A DNA stretch of 34,683 nt from NCBI GenBank assembly GCA_018647605.1, contig JABGSU010000158.1, positions 1 through 34,683 of the forward strand. The letters run 5' to 3'. The notes under the pieces are model-generated. The model had not been told where the DNA came from and did not search any database. It worked only from the letters and a program-made list of their open reading frames with translations. Shown here in pieces: positions 26,339-34,683 of the stretch (position 1 is its first letter; each line of letters starts with the position of its first letter). Source of the stretch: Flavobacteriaceae bacterium (GTDB lineage: Bacteria; Bacteroidota; Bacteroidia; Flavobacteriales; Flavobacteriaceae). The position numbers and the translations under genes are program-made.

Positions 26339-28549
26339 ATGCGGATGATTGTAAGTGAAGAAATAGAGAATAAAGAGATTGCCAAGCAGTATAAAGAACT
26401 GCTACGAATCAGTTATCAAACCTTGACCAATAAGGACAAGAAGTTGATTCGCTCAGCTTTTGATACAGCTGTTCATGCCCATAGGAATCAAAGGCGAAAA
26501 TCAGGAGAACCCTATATTTTACACCCTATTAGTGTAGCTAAAATTGTAGCGCAAGAAATTGGTCTGGATGCAACCTCGATTGCCGCTGCACTTTTACACG
26601 ACGTAATTGAAGATACCGAATACAATATTGAGGATTTGGAAAAACTTTTTGGAACAGGTGTAGCGAAAATCGTCGAAGGCCTGACCAAGATTTCAAAACT
26701 CAGCAAAGAAAATAACACTTCCCTTCAGGCAGAAAATTTCAGAAAATTACTCCTGACACTCAACGACGATGTCAGAGTGATCATTATCAAAATCGCTGAC
26801 CGATTGCACAATATGCAAACTTTGGGCTCTATGCCCGAACACAAACAGGTCAAAATCGCTTCTGAAACCCTCTACATTTATGCTCCTTTATCTCATCGGA
26901 TTGGTCTCTACAGTATCAAAACCGAACTGGAAGATTTGAGTTTCAAATACACTGAACCCAGCAATTATGAGTCTATTAAAAATAAAATTGAGGACAGTAA
27001 AATAGACCAACAGGAATACATCAAATCATTTTCTGAAATTGTTGAATTTGCTTTGGCAGAAGAGGGATTGGAATATCAAATTAAAGGAAGGGGCAAATCT
27101 ATTTTTTCGATCAATCGGAAAATGATCACCCAAAACATTGCCTTTGAAAATGTTTTTGACAAATTTGCCGTTCGGATCATATACAAAGCAACACACCGAG
27201 ACGAAAAGTTTTTGGCTTGGAAAATCTACTCTATCGTAACAGACCACTTTACCCCCAACCCTACTCGTCTCAGGGATTGGATCACTTCACCCAAGACAAA
27301 TGGGTATGAAGCATTACACATTACCGTGATGGGACCCGACAACAAATGGGTGGAAGTACAAATTAGATCAGAACGGATGAATGAGATTGCGGAAAAGGGC
27401 TATGCTGCTCATCACAAATACAAACAAGGAACGCAAAAAGACATTGGTATTGACTCTTGGCTTGACAAACTGCAAGAAGTTTTGGAGAACAACACCGAAA
27501 ATCCAGTTGATTTTGTCGAGAATTTTAAACTCAATTTATACGCCAAGGAGATTTTTGTTTTTACACCAACGGGAGATATCAAATCCCTACCCAAAGGTGC
27601 CACTGCACTGGATTTTGCCTTCAGTATTCATACCGAGGTGGGAATGAAAACCAGAGGGGCCAGAGTCAATGGTAAACTGGTTCCACTGAGTAAAACTTTA
27701 AAAAGCGGAGAACATGTAGAAGTGATTACTTCTGAAAACATCAAACCAACCGCTAATTGGTTAGATTTTGTTCAAACCTCAAGGGCCAAATCTAAAATCA
27801 AATCATCACTCAACGAGGAAAAGAAAAGAATTGCCGAAGACGGTCGAGAGAGCCTTAGGAGAAAATTAAAACAACTCAAAATTGCCCTCAATGACAAAAG
27901 CATAGCGCAAATGTTGCGGTATTTTAACCTTAACACCAGTTTGGATTTGTTTTATCGTATTGGTCTGGGAACAATTAATAACAAACAGTTAAAAGATTTT
28001 TCCAACGATTTCAATAGCACCTTTTTCAATTTCTTTAAAAAACGGATTAGGAAACAAAATCAAGAATACAAAAAAGATGAAAAAGAGCAAATTACGCAAC
28101 GTTATGACACTTTAGTGTTTGGCAAGGAAAATGAAAGTTTAAAACACGCCCTAGCTTCATGCTGTAATGCCATTCCTGGTGATCCTGTTTTTGGATTCAT
28201 TACCATTAACGAAGGGGTGAAAGTACACAAGAAGGACTGTCCAAACGCACTATCCCTTCAGTCTAATTTTGCCTACAGAATTATAAAAGCAAAATGGGTG
28301 GATTCGTCCTCCGATGAATTTACGGCCATTCTGAAGCTTTCAGGGATTGACAATATGGGGATTGTAAGCGAAGTAACCCAATCCATTTCCAATAATATGA
28401 GCGTCAACATCAACAAACTGAGTTTTGACAGTGAGGATGGAATATTTACGGGGTTAATCAGCGTGAGCGTAAAAAACAAAACGATACTTAATCGTTTGGT
28501 TAACAACCTTTTGAAGTTGAAAGGTGTAGATAAAGTACTAAGGGAATGA
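26339..28549 (+). CDS. Bifunctional (p)ppGpp synthetase/hydrolase, RelA/SpoT family
   Basis: HD domain [23 protein letters not shown]…[13 protein letters not shown]; synthetase region …[72 protein letters not shown]-terminal ACT-like domain. Confidence 0.96.
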   Translation: MRMIVSEEIENKEIAKQYKELLRISYQTLTNKDKKLIRSAFDTAVHAHRNQRRKSGEPYILHPISVAKIVAQEIGLDATSIAAALLHDVIEDTEYNIEDLEKLFGTGVAKIVEGLTKISKLSKENNTSLQAENFRKLLLTLNDDVRVIIIKIADRLHNMQTLGSMPEHKQVKIASETLYIYAPLSHRIGLYSIKTELEDLSFKYTEPSNYESIKNKIEDSKIDQQEYIKSFSEIVEFALAEEGLEYQIKGRGKSIFSINRKMITQNIAFENVFDKFAVRIIYKATHRDEKFLAWKIYSIVTDHFTPNPTRLRDWITSPKTNGYEALHITVMGPDNKWVEVQIRSERMNEIAEKGYAAHHKYKQGTQKDIGIDSWLDKLQEVLENNTENPVDFVENFKLNLYAKEIFVFTPTGDIKSLPKGATALDFAFSIHTEVGMKTRGARVNGKLVPLSKTLKSGEHVEVITSENIKPTANWLDFVQTSRAKSKIKSSLNEEKKRIAEDGRESLRRKLKQLKIALNDKSIAQMLRYFNLNTSLDLFYRIGLGTINNKQLKDFSNDFNSTFFNFFKKRIRKQNQEYKKDEKEQITQRYDTLVFGKENESLKHALASCCNAIPGDPVFGFITINEGVKVHKKDCPNALSLQSNFAYRIIKAKWVDSSSDEFTAILKLSGIDNMGIVSEVTQSISNNMSVNINKLSFDSEDGIFTGLISVSVKNKTILNRLVNNLLKLKGVDKVLRE

Positions 28550-28558
28550 TTTAAGACC

Positions 28559-28566
28559 TATATTTG
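28559..28566 (+). promoter_or_regulatory. Candidate -7 box TATATTTG for fur-purA
   Basis: TAnnTTTG ending 2 nt before ATG 28569 (second ATG at 28572). Confidence 0.45.
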
Positions 28567-28568
28567 CA

Positions 28569-29027
28569 ATGATGGAAAAAAATAAATCCAATCAGGAGAT
28601 TGTAAAAGAGGTTTTTGTAAACTTCTTGAACAAGCATGCTCACCGAAAAACACCTGAGCGTTTTGCCATACTGTATGAAATCTATGACAGTGATGAACAT
28701 TTTGATATTGAATCATTGTACATCACCATGAAAAATAAAAACTATAGAGTCAGTCGAGCTACTCTCTACAATACTATGGAACTTCTTTTGGAATCTGGGT
28801 TGGTAAGAAAACACCAATTTGGTAAAAATCAAGCGCAATATGAAAAATCTTATTTTGACCGCCAACACGATCATATTATCTTCACAGACTCTGGAGAAGT
28901 AAAAGAGTTTTGTGACCCTCGAATCCAGAATATTAAAAAAACAATCGAGGAAATTTTCGATGTTGAAATCCACAACCATTCTCTTTATTTTTACGGCACA
29001 AAAAAAAAGAGTAAATCCACAATATAA
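28569..29027 (+). CDS. fur: Fur family transcriptional regulator
   Basis: [60 protein letters not shown]…[22 protein letters not shown]. Confidence 0.9.
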   Translation: MMEKNKSNQEIVKEVFVNFLNKHAHRKTPERFAILYEIYDSDEHFDIESLYITMKNKNYRVSRATLYNTMELLLESGLVRKHQFGKNQAQYEKSYFDRQHDHIIFTDSGEVKEFCDPRIQNIKKTIEEIFDVEIHNHSLYFYGTKKKSKSTI

Positions 29028-29029
29028 AT

Positions 29030-30301
29030 ATGTCCGTAGACTTACTGTTAGGCCTCCAATGGGGCGATGAAGGTAAAGGTAAAATTGTTGATGTTTTAAC
29101 CGAGTCCTATGATATCATAGCCCGTTTCCAAGGAGGACCCAATGCGGGTCACACCCTTGAATTTGAAGGTATCAAACATGTGTTACATACTATTCCCTCT
29201 GGGATATTTCATCCTAGCGCTATCAATTTAATTGGGAACGGAGTCGTGATTGACCCTGTGATTTTCGAAAAAGAATTGGAAAACCTCTTACCTTATAATA
29301 TTGATTTTTCGAATAAATTATTGATCTCAAAAAAAGCACATTTAATTCTACCTACCCATCGCTTATTGGATGCTGCTTCTGAAGCTTCCAAAGGCAAAGC
29401 CAAGATCGGTTCAACCCTAAAAGGGATAGGTCCAACCTATATGGACAAAACTGGAAGAAACGGTATGCGAGTGGGAGATATTTTGAGTAAAGACTGGAAA
29501 AAACGCTACAAGGCCTTGACTCAGAAACACCTCAAAATGTTGAACTTCCACAATGTAGCGATCGAATACGATCTAGAAGAATTGGAAACCCAGTTTTTTA
29601 AATCCATAGAGACATTAAAAAAATGCCAAATTGTAGACAGTGAAAGTTACATACACAAGGCACAGGATGCTGGTAAGAAAATATTGGCAGAAGGAGCTCA
29701 GGGATCACTTTTAGATGTTGATTTTGGTACTTACCCTTTTGTAACCTCTTCTACGACAACTGCTGCAGGTGCATGTACTGGACTTGGAGTAGCTCCCAAT
29801 AAAATCAAAGAGGTATTTGGAATCTTTAAGGCCTATACCACCCGGGTGGGGAGTGGTCCTTTTCCGACCGAATTATTTGACGAAGTTGGCGAGCGTATTG
29901 CCAAAATTGGTCACGAATTTGGTGCAACCACGGGGCGAGCGCGTCGCTGTGGATGGATAGATTTGGTGGCACTAAAATATGCCATCCGTGTCAATGGTGT
30001 CACACAATTGATGATGATGAAAGGAGATGTACTCTCAGGTTTGGATGCCATTAAAGTGTGTAACCTATACAAAACGGATGAAGGTTTGATTGATCACTTC
30101 CCCTTTGATATCAATCCAGAATCGGTAACACCGCAATATATAGAAGTTGCGGGTTGGAAAGAAGATCTTACACAAATCAATTCGTTTGAAGGTCTTCCCG
30201 AAAATTTTATAAATTATATTGATTTCTTGGAGCAAGAACTCAAAACATCTATCAAAATTGTTTCCGTTGGTCCCGACAGAAAACAGACCATTTTAAGGTA
30301 G
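29030..30301 (+). CDS. purA: Adenylosuccinate synthetase
   Basis: VDLLLGLQWGDEGKGKIVDVL, FQGGPNAGHTLEF, LKGIGPTYMDK, EGAQGSLLDVDFGTYPFVTSS, TRVGSGPFPTEL, TGRARRCGWIDLVALKYA. Confidence 0.97.
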   Translation: MSVDLLLGLQWGDEGKGKIVDVLTESYDIIARFQGGPNAGHTLEFEGIKHVLHTIPSGIFHPSAINLIGNGVVIDPVIFEKELENLLPYNIDFSNKLLISKKAHLILPTHRLLDAASEASKGKAKIGSTLKGIGPTYMDKTGRNGMRVGDILSKDWKKRYKALTQKHLKMLNFHNVAIEYDLEELETQFFKSIETLKKCQIVDSESYIHKAQDAGKKILAEGAQGSLLDVDFGTYPFVTSSTTTAAGACTGLGVAPNKIKEVFGIFKAYTTRVGSGPFPTELFDEVGERIAKIGHEFGATTGRARRCGWIDLVALKYAIRVNGVTQLMMMKGDVLSGLDAIKVCNLYKTDEGLIDHFPFDINPESVTPQYIEVAGWKEDLTQINSFEGLPENFINYIDFLEQELKTSIKIVSVGPDRKQTILR

Positions 30302-30324
30302 ATTTTATAATAGAGCTCCAACAT

Positions 30325-32001
30325 TTGCTTACTGTGAGAAAGAACATTCAAATCGGTATTTTTCAGCTTATTTTTCTAATGACCATAGGAAATGTAATAG
30401 CACAGGAAGAACCTAAAATCATCGAGATCATTCAGGCGGGTGGTTCCACTCAGGATCAATTCAATTTTCCAGGAGCGAATATTCTAATTAAAAAGGAGGG
30501 GGTTCGTGTTCATCTACTTCACGAAGGAGCGCTAATCAAATCAGATATTTCTTATTTCTATCCCAAACAAAATTTCTTTAAAGCCAATGGAAAAATAGTA
30601 TTTACACAAGGGGATTCACTGAGAATGACTTGTGATAAAATTGAATACAATGGCACCTGTAAAATGGCAAAGGCATGGGGAAATGTTGTACTGGAGCGTC
30701 CCGATATGAATCTTAAAACAGATACCTTGTATTTGGACCGCTCGAATTCTAAGGCCTTCTACAATTCCTTTGGAACCATAGTGGACGAAAAAAGAAAACT
30801 AACCAGCATTAGGGGAATCTATTTTATGGATGAAAAAAAATACCGTTTCATATCAAGGGTAAAGATTGATGACCCAGAATATGAACTAAAATCGCAACGT
30901 ATGGACTATTATACCGAAACCGACAAAGCTTTCTTTTACGGAAAGACGACCATTGTGGGAGAAGAATATGATATTTATTGTGAAAAAGGGGCTTATGACA
31001 CCCAATCTCAGAAAGGGAATTTCCAAGAAAATGCGGTAATCTTTTATAACAATAAAGAGATTAGGGGCGATAGTTTGTATTTCGAAAATGAAAAAAATTA
31101 CGCTGCCGCAACCAACAATGTCAGCATTATCGATACCCTAAACAAATCTATTATCAACGGTCATTATGGGGAAATATTCAAGGCTAAAGACTCCGCTATT
31201 ATCACGCGAAGGGCCATGGCGATCAACATCATTGATCTCGATTCACTATATATTCATGCCGATACCCTGATTGCGACAGGGCCCCAAGAAAAAAAAATAT
31301 TAAGGGGATATTATGACGTTAGAATTTTTAAAACAGACCTAAGAGGAAAGTCAGATTCATTGCGTTTAGATCAAAGCACAGGCTTGATCAAATTACTCAA
31401 ACTCCCCCTAAATCGGAAAGAAGAACAGATTTTTACAGCCAGTCAAAAAAATGCTAAAAATCCAGTATTATGGTTTGGAAAAAGTCAAATGTCTGGAGAT
31501 AAAATATTTCTCACTTCGGACATGAAAACCAAAAAATTGGACTCTCTGAAAATCTTAGGTAACAGTTGGATTATCGAAAAAGATTCTATCAGTGACACTG
31601 GTTTTAATCAAATAAAAGGGGGCATACTCGATGGCGCATTTGAAGAGGGAAAACTACGAGAAATTGAAGTCAATAAAAATACGGAAGTCATCTACTACAT
31701 GTATTCGGATGAGGACAATGAATTGATAGGAATCGACAAAACAACTTGTAGCCGTTTGAAAATGGTTACGGCAAATAACCAGATAGAAGACATCACATTT
31801 TTTGTCAGCCCAGACGGAGACTTGTATCCCGATAAAGATTTACCGACTAACGAACGTAAACTGGAAGGGTTCATTTGGAGGGAAGAGGAACGCCCCAAAA
31901 GCATACTGGATCTTTTTAGCGAAGAGGACAATCAATTTCAACCTACCGAAATTCAGGAGATGAGTATACCAGAAGGATTTCTGGAAAAAGAAACTGACTA
32001 A
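30325..32001 (+). CDS. OstA/LptA-like periplasmic protein
   Basis: Signal peptide; repeated beta strands: GALIKSDISYFYPKQNFFKANGKIVFTQGDSLRMTCDKIEYNGTCKMAKAWGNVVLERPDMNLKTDTLYLDRS…. Confidence 0.85.
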   Translation: MLTVRKNIQIGIFQLIFLMTIGNVIAQEEPKIIEIIQAGGSTQDQFNFPGANILIKKEGVRVHLLHEGALIKSDISYFYPKQNFFKANGKIVFTQGDSLRMTCDKIEYNGTCKMAKAWGNVVLERPDMNLKTDTLYLDRSNSKAFYNSFGTIVDEKRKLTSIRGIYFMDEKKYRFISRVKIDDPEYELKSQRMDYYTETDKAFFYGKTTIVGEEYDIYCEKGAYDTQSQKGNFQENAVIFYNNKEIRGDSLYFENEKNYAAATNNVSIIDTLNKSIINGHYGEIFKAKDSAIITRRAMAINIIDLDSLYIHADTLIATGPQEKKILRGYYDVRIFKTDLRGKSDSLRLDQSTGLIKLLKLPLNRKEEQIFTASQKNAKNPVLWFGKSQMSGDKIFLTSDMKTKKLDSLKILGNSWIIEKDSISDTGFNQIKGGILDGAFEEGKLREIEVNKNTEVIYYMYSDEDNELIGIDKTTCSRLKMVTANNQIEDITFFVSPDGDLYPDKDLPTNERKLEGFIWREEERPKSILDLFSEEDNQFQPTEIQEMSIPEGFLEKETD

Positions 32002-33177
32002 ATGCTCAAAGATTTTTTAAAATATCAAGCCAAAACAACTCCACACCCCCTCGGCTTAGAAATTGAACGTGCCAGTGGTAGTTATATTTTCGATACCAAA
32101 GGCCAATCCTATTTAGATTTTATTGCAGGGGTTTCTGCGCTTCCTTTGGGCCATTCTCATCCCAAAGTAGTTGGTGCCCTTCGATCTCAAATTGAAAAGT
32201 ACATGCACGTGATGGTGTATGGAGAATTTGCCCAGGCTCCTGCAGTTGCGCTGTGTAAGAAATTGGTAGGTTTACTCCCCAAAAAACACGAGGTCGTTTA
32301 TTTGACGAACTCTGGAACAGAAGCAATAGAAGGGGCTTTAAAACTAGCCAAAAGGGCCACCCAACGATCGGGACTTATAGCTGCACAACATTCGTATCAC
32401 GGCAGCACTCACGGGGCACTAAGTCTTTTGGGCTACGAGCATCAAAAAAAGGCATATCGTCCCTTACTTCCTGGGGTACGTTTCCTGCATTTCAACGAAG
32501 AAAAGGATTTGGATCAAATCGATCAAACTACTGCTGCGGTTATTTTGGAAACCATTCAGGGAGGAGCAGGTTTTATATTGCCACAAAACAACTACCTCAA
32601 AAAAGTAAAAAAAAAATGTAAAGCTGTCGGAGCCTTACTCATATTGGATGAAATTCAACCTGGATTTGGGCGAACGGGAAAAATGTTTGGTTTTGAACAC
32701 TATGGAGTAGTACCAGATATAGTAGTGATGGGAAAAGCATTGGGAGGGGGTTTGCCCGTAGGTGCTTTTTCGGCTTCCAAAAAGTTGATGCAAAAGCTGG
32801 AGGATGAACCCAAACTAGGACACATTACAACTTTTGGTGGAAATCCCGTTATAGCTTCTGCTGCCTTGACCACAATCAACGAAATAATTGATGGGAAATG
32901 GGTGAAAAAATCCATCAAAAAAGAGAAATTATTCAGACAACACCTTCAACACCCGATGATCAAAAGTATTCGAGGAAAAGGATTGATGTTGGCTCCCCTC
33001 TTTGATCGTCCTGAAATCCCCAACTTTCTGGTACCACGCTGTATCGAAAAAGGATTATTATTATTTTGGTTGTTATGGGAGAAAAATGCCGTTAGAATTT
33101 CTCCCCCCCTGAATATCAGTGAAGAAGACATTGTATTGGGTTGTCAGATTATAAAGGACACCCTAGACGAATTATAA
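32002..33177 (+). CDS. Class III (acetylornithine/4-aminobutyrate-like) aminotransferase
   Basis: GSYIFDTKGQSYLDFIAGVSALPLGHSHPKV, LTNSGTEAIEGALKLAK, LLILDEIQPGFGRTGKMFGFEHYGVVPDIVVMGKALGGGLPVGAF. Confidence 0.93.
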   Translation: MLKDFLKYQAKTTPHPLGLEIERASGSYIFDTKGQSYLDFIAGVSALPLGHSHPKVVGALRSQIEKYMHVMVYGEFAQAPAVALCKKLVGLLPKKHEVVYLTNSGTEAIEGALKLAKRATQRSGLIAAQHSYHGSTHGALSLLGYEHQKKAYRPLLPGVRFLHFNEEKDLDQIDQTTAAVILETIQGGAGFILPQNNYLKKVKKKCKAVGALLILDEIQPGFGRTGKMFGFEHYGVVPDIVVMGKALGGGLPVGAFSASKKLMQKLEDEPKLGHITTFGGNPVIASAALTTINEIIDGKWVKKSIKKEKLFRQHLQHPMIKSIRGKGLMLAPLFDRPEIPNFLVPRCIEKGLLLFWLLWEKNAVRISPPLNISEEDIVLGCQIIKDTLDEL

Positions 33178-33268
33178 TTGATGTTAATATTTTTGTTGAA
33201 AACAATAAACACCCCCATCTGCTCAATCTTTATTTCTTCTATAACTTTATTTAAAGAATCAAAGCCTT

Positions 33269-34621
33269 ATGTTCGATAATTTATCGGAAGACACTAACCC
33301 TTCTCTAACCAAATTTGAGCAGATGCTCAAAACTAACCAGGTATTATTTTTTGATGCGATAGAATTTGAAAATATTATTCACCATTACATTGATTTTGCT
33401 CAATTTTCATTAGCTAATAAAGCCCTTGAAATGGGAATGGAACAGCATCCCAAAAATATAGAATTGATGCTGCTCAAAAGTGAGATACTTCTTTTCGACG
33501 GAGAGCACAATGAAGCCGAAAATTTGCTTGCAGAGATTGAAAAATTATCTCCAGAACACGAGGAAATTTTTTTACAAAGGGCCAATATATATTCCAAGAA
33601 AAAAGACCATCCGAAAGCCATTCATCTTCTAGAACGCGCTTTGGAAGTCACCGAAGAGCCCATAGAGATATGGAACCTGATGGGAATGGAATACCTTTTC
33701 TTGGAGGACTATCTCAAAGCCAAAGAATACTTTAACATATGTGTTAAAGAGAATGCTATGGACTATCAGTCGCTCTACAATCTCTTGTATTGCCACGAGC
33801 AATTGGAAGAAAATGTTGAAGCGATCAATATGCTCAATGATCTTTTAGAGGTCAATCCATATAGTGAAGTGGCATGGCACCAATTGGGGAAATTATATGC
33901 CAAGATCAATAAGCTAGAGGAGGCACTTTCTGCCTTTGAATTTGCTATCATCAGTGACGAATGTTTTACAGGAGCTTATATCGAAAAAGGAAAGTTGCTT
34001 GAAAAAATGGGACGCATCAATCAGGCAATTGACAATTATGAATTCTCCCTCAATTTTAATGACCCCAATGCTTTCGTCAACCACAGAATCGGACTATGTC
34101 ACCTAAAGTTGGGCAACGATAAGTTGGCACTACAATATTTTAAAGAATCTATTAAGCTGGAACCCAATCACGAAAAGAGTTGGTTGGCCTTGGTAGATTA
34201 TTTCATCGGAACAAAAGAACTTGTCAAAGCGCAGTATTATCTAAGAAAGTCATTGCAGTCCAATGCCGATAGTCTTGATTTATGGAAAAAAAGCGCTCAA
34301 GTTCATTTTCAGATAGGTTTTTATGAAGAAACGGCAGTGGGATGCAAAACAGCTATTGATTTGGGTGACGAAGACCCCAACAGCTGGACTTTGTGGATGG
34401 ATTCACTCATGCTAATCAATGATTGGGAAAAAGCAGTGGAAATTGGACAACAAGCCCTTCAGTTTCATCAAAAAAATCCCTCCATATTGTATCGACTTGC
34501 CGGATGCAAACTCAGGTTGGGTAAAAAAAGTGAAGCCCAAATCATTTTCGATCGAATTAAAGATGAGATTAAAATTCCATTAAACATCAATCAGCTGTTT
34601 CCTGAGTTGATCAAAATTTAA
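33269..34621 (+). CDS. Tetratricopeptide repeat protein
   Basis: Multiple 34-aa TPR units (e.g. PYSEVAWHQLGKLYAKINKLEEALSAFEFAIISDECFTGAYIEKGKLLEKMGRINQAIDNYEFSL). Confidence 0.92.
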   Translation: MFDNLSEDTNPSLTKFEQMLKTNQVLFFDAIEFENIIHHYIDFAQFSLANKALEMGMEQHPKNIELMLLKSEILLFDGEHNEAENLLAEIEKLSPEHEEIFLQRANIYSKKKDHPKAIHLLERALEVTEEPIEIWNLMGMEYLFLEDYLKAKEYFNICVKENAMDYQSLYNLLYCHEQLEENVEAINMLNDLLEVNPYSEVAWHQLGKLYAKINKLEEALSAFEFAIISDECFTGAYIEKGKLLEKMGRINQAIDNYEFSLNFNDPNAFVNHRIGLCHLKLGNDKLALQYFKESIKLEPNHEKSWLALVDYFIGTKELVKAQYYLRKSLQSNADSLDLWKKSAQVHFQIGFYEETAVGCKTAIDLGDEDPNSWTLWMDSLMLINDWEKAVEIGQQALQFHQKNPSILYRLAGCKLRLGKKSEAQIIFDRIKDEIKIPLNINQLFPELIKI

Positions 34622-34683
34622 GCTAGAGAGTAAACGCCATAAGTTCGTTTTTCGCTCTATATTGCAAAAAATTTTAATCCTTG

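Noticed and set aside
27381-27647. 88-aa + strand ORF in an alternate frame of relA/spoT
   Set aside because: Overlaps a conserved catalytic region in another frame; no independent support.
32201-32216. CACGTG core (ACATGCACGTGATGGT) considered as a parS site because parAB is in the window
   Set aside because: Only the central 6-7 bases match the known parS consensus TGTTTCACGTGAAACA; flanks do not, and it lies inside the aminotransferase CDS. I saw no better parS.
1-34683. tRNA, rRNA, CRISPR arrays, insertion sequences, prophage genes
   Set aside because: None recognised on reading: no regularly spaced direct repeats, no transposase/integrase motifs, no tRNA-like cloverleaf noticed. A tRNAscan/Infernal run would be decisive.
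34622-34683. Imperfect inverted repeat AGAG…CTCT after the last TPR gene as a terminator
   Set aside because: Pairing is interrupted by an unmatched internal region; too weak to call.

Overview
This 34.7 kb AT-rich window looks like a Bacteroidetes (Flavobacteriia-type) chromosome. It carries no rRNA, tRNA, CRISPR or transposase that I could recognise. The left ~7.6 kb is an accessory catabolic cluster: a secreted esterase and a ThuA-like protein on the - strand, divergent from a DUF6807/PmoA-type lipoprotein, a Tat-type Gfo/Idh/MocA oxidoreductase, a lipoprotein Gfo/Idh/MocA-like protein with a degenerate Rossmann motif, a PQQ-type sugar dehydrogenase and a small c-type cytochrome. It abuts a core block: an FtsB/DivIC-like gene, parA-parB-DUF5683-dapB-lepB-wbqC. 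A - strand operon follows (TPR protein, ribH, small membrane protein, mutL, two rhomboids, EEP family protein). To the right are recF, a lipoprotein, DUF721/DciA-like, ndk, a DHH phosphoesterase, gldI, a cyclophilin-FKBP fusion, DUF3810, a SpoU methyltransferase, relA/spoT, fur, purA, an OstA/LptA-like protein, a class III aminotransferase and a TPR protein. The most interesting signals are: (1) the possible periplasmic redox glycoside-degradation module; (2) a run of hairpins in the first 230 bp; (3) a probable 1-nt poly-A frameshift at the esterase start; (4) Bacteroidetes -7 boxes almost touching the start codons of recF, the DHH gene, relA/spoT and fur, suggesting leaderless mRNAs; (5) a consensus-like divergent promoter pair between recF and the ribH/mutL operon. 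All calls come from reading the sequence; no database search was run.
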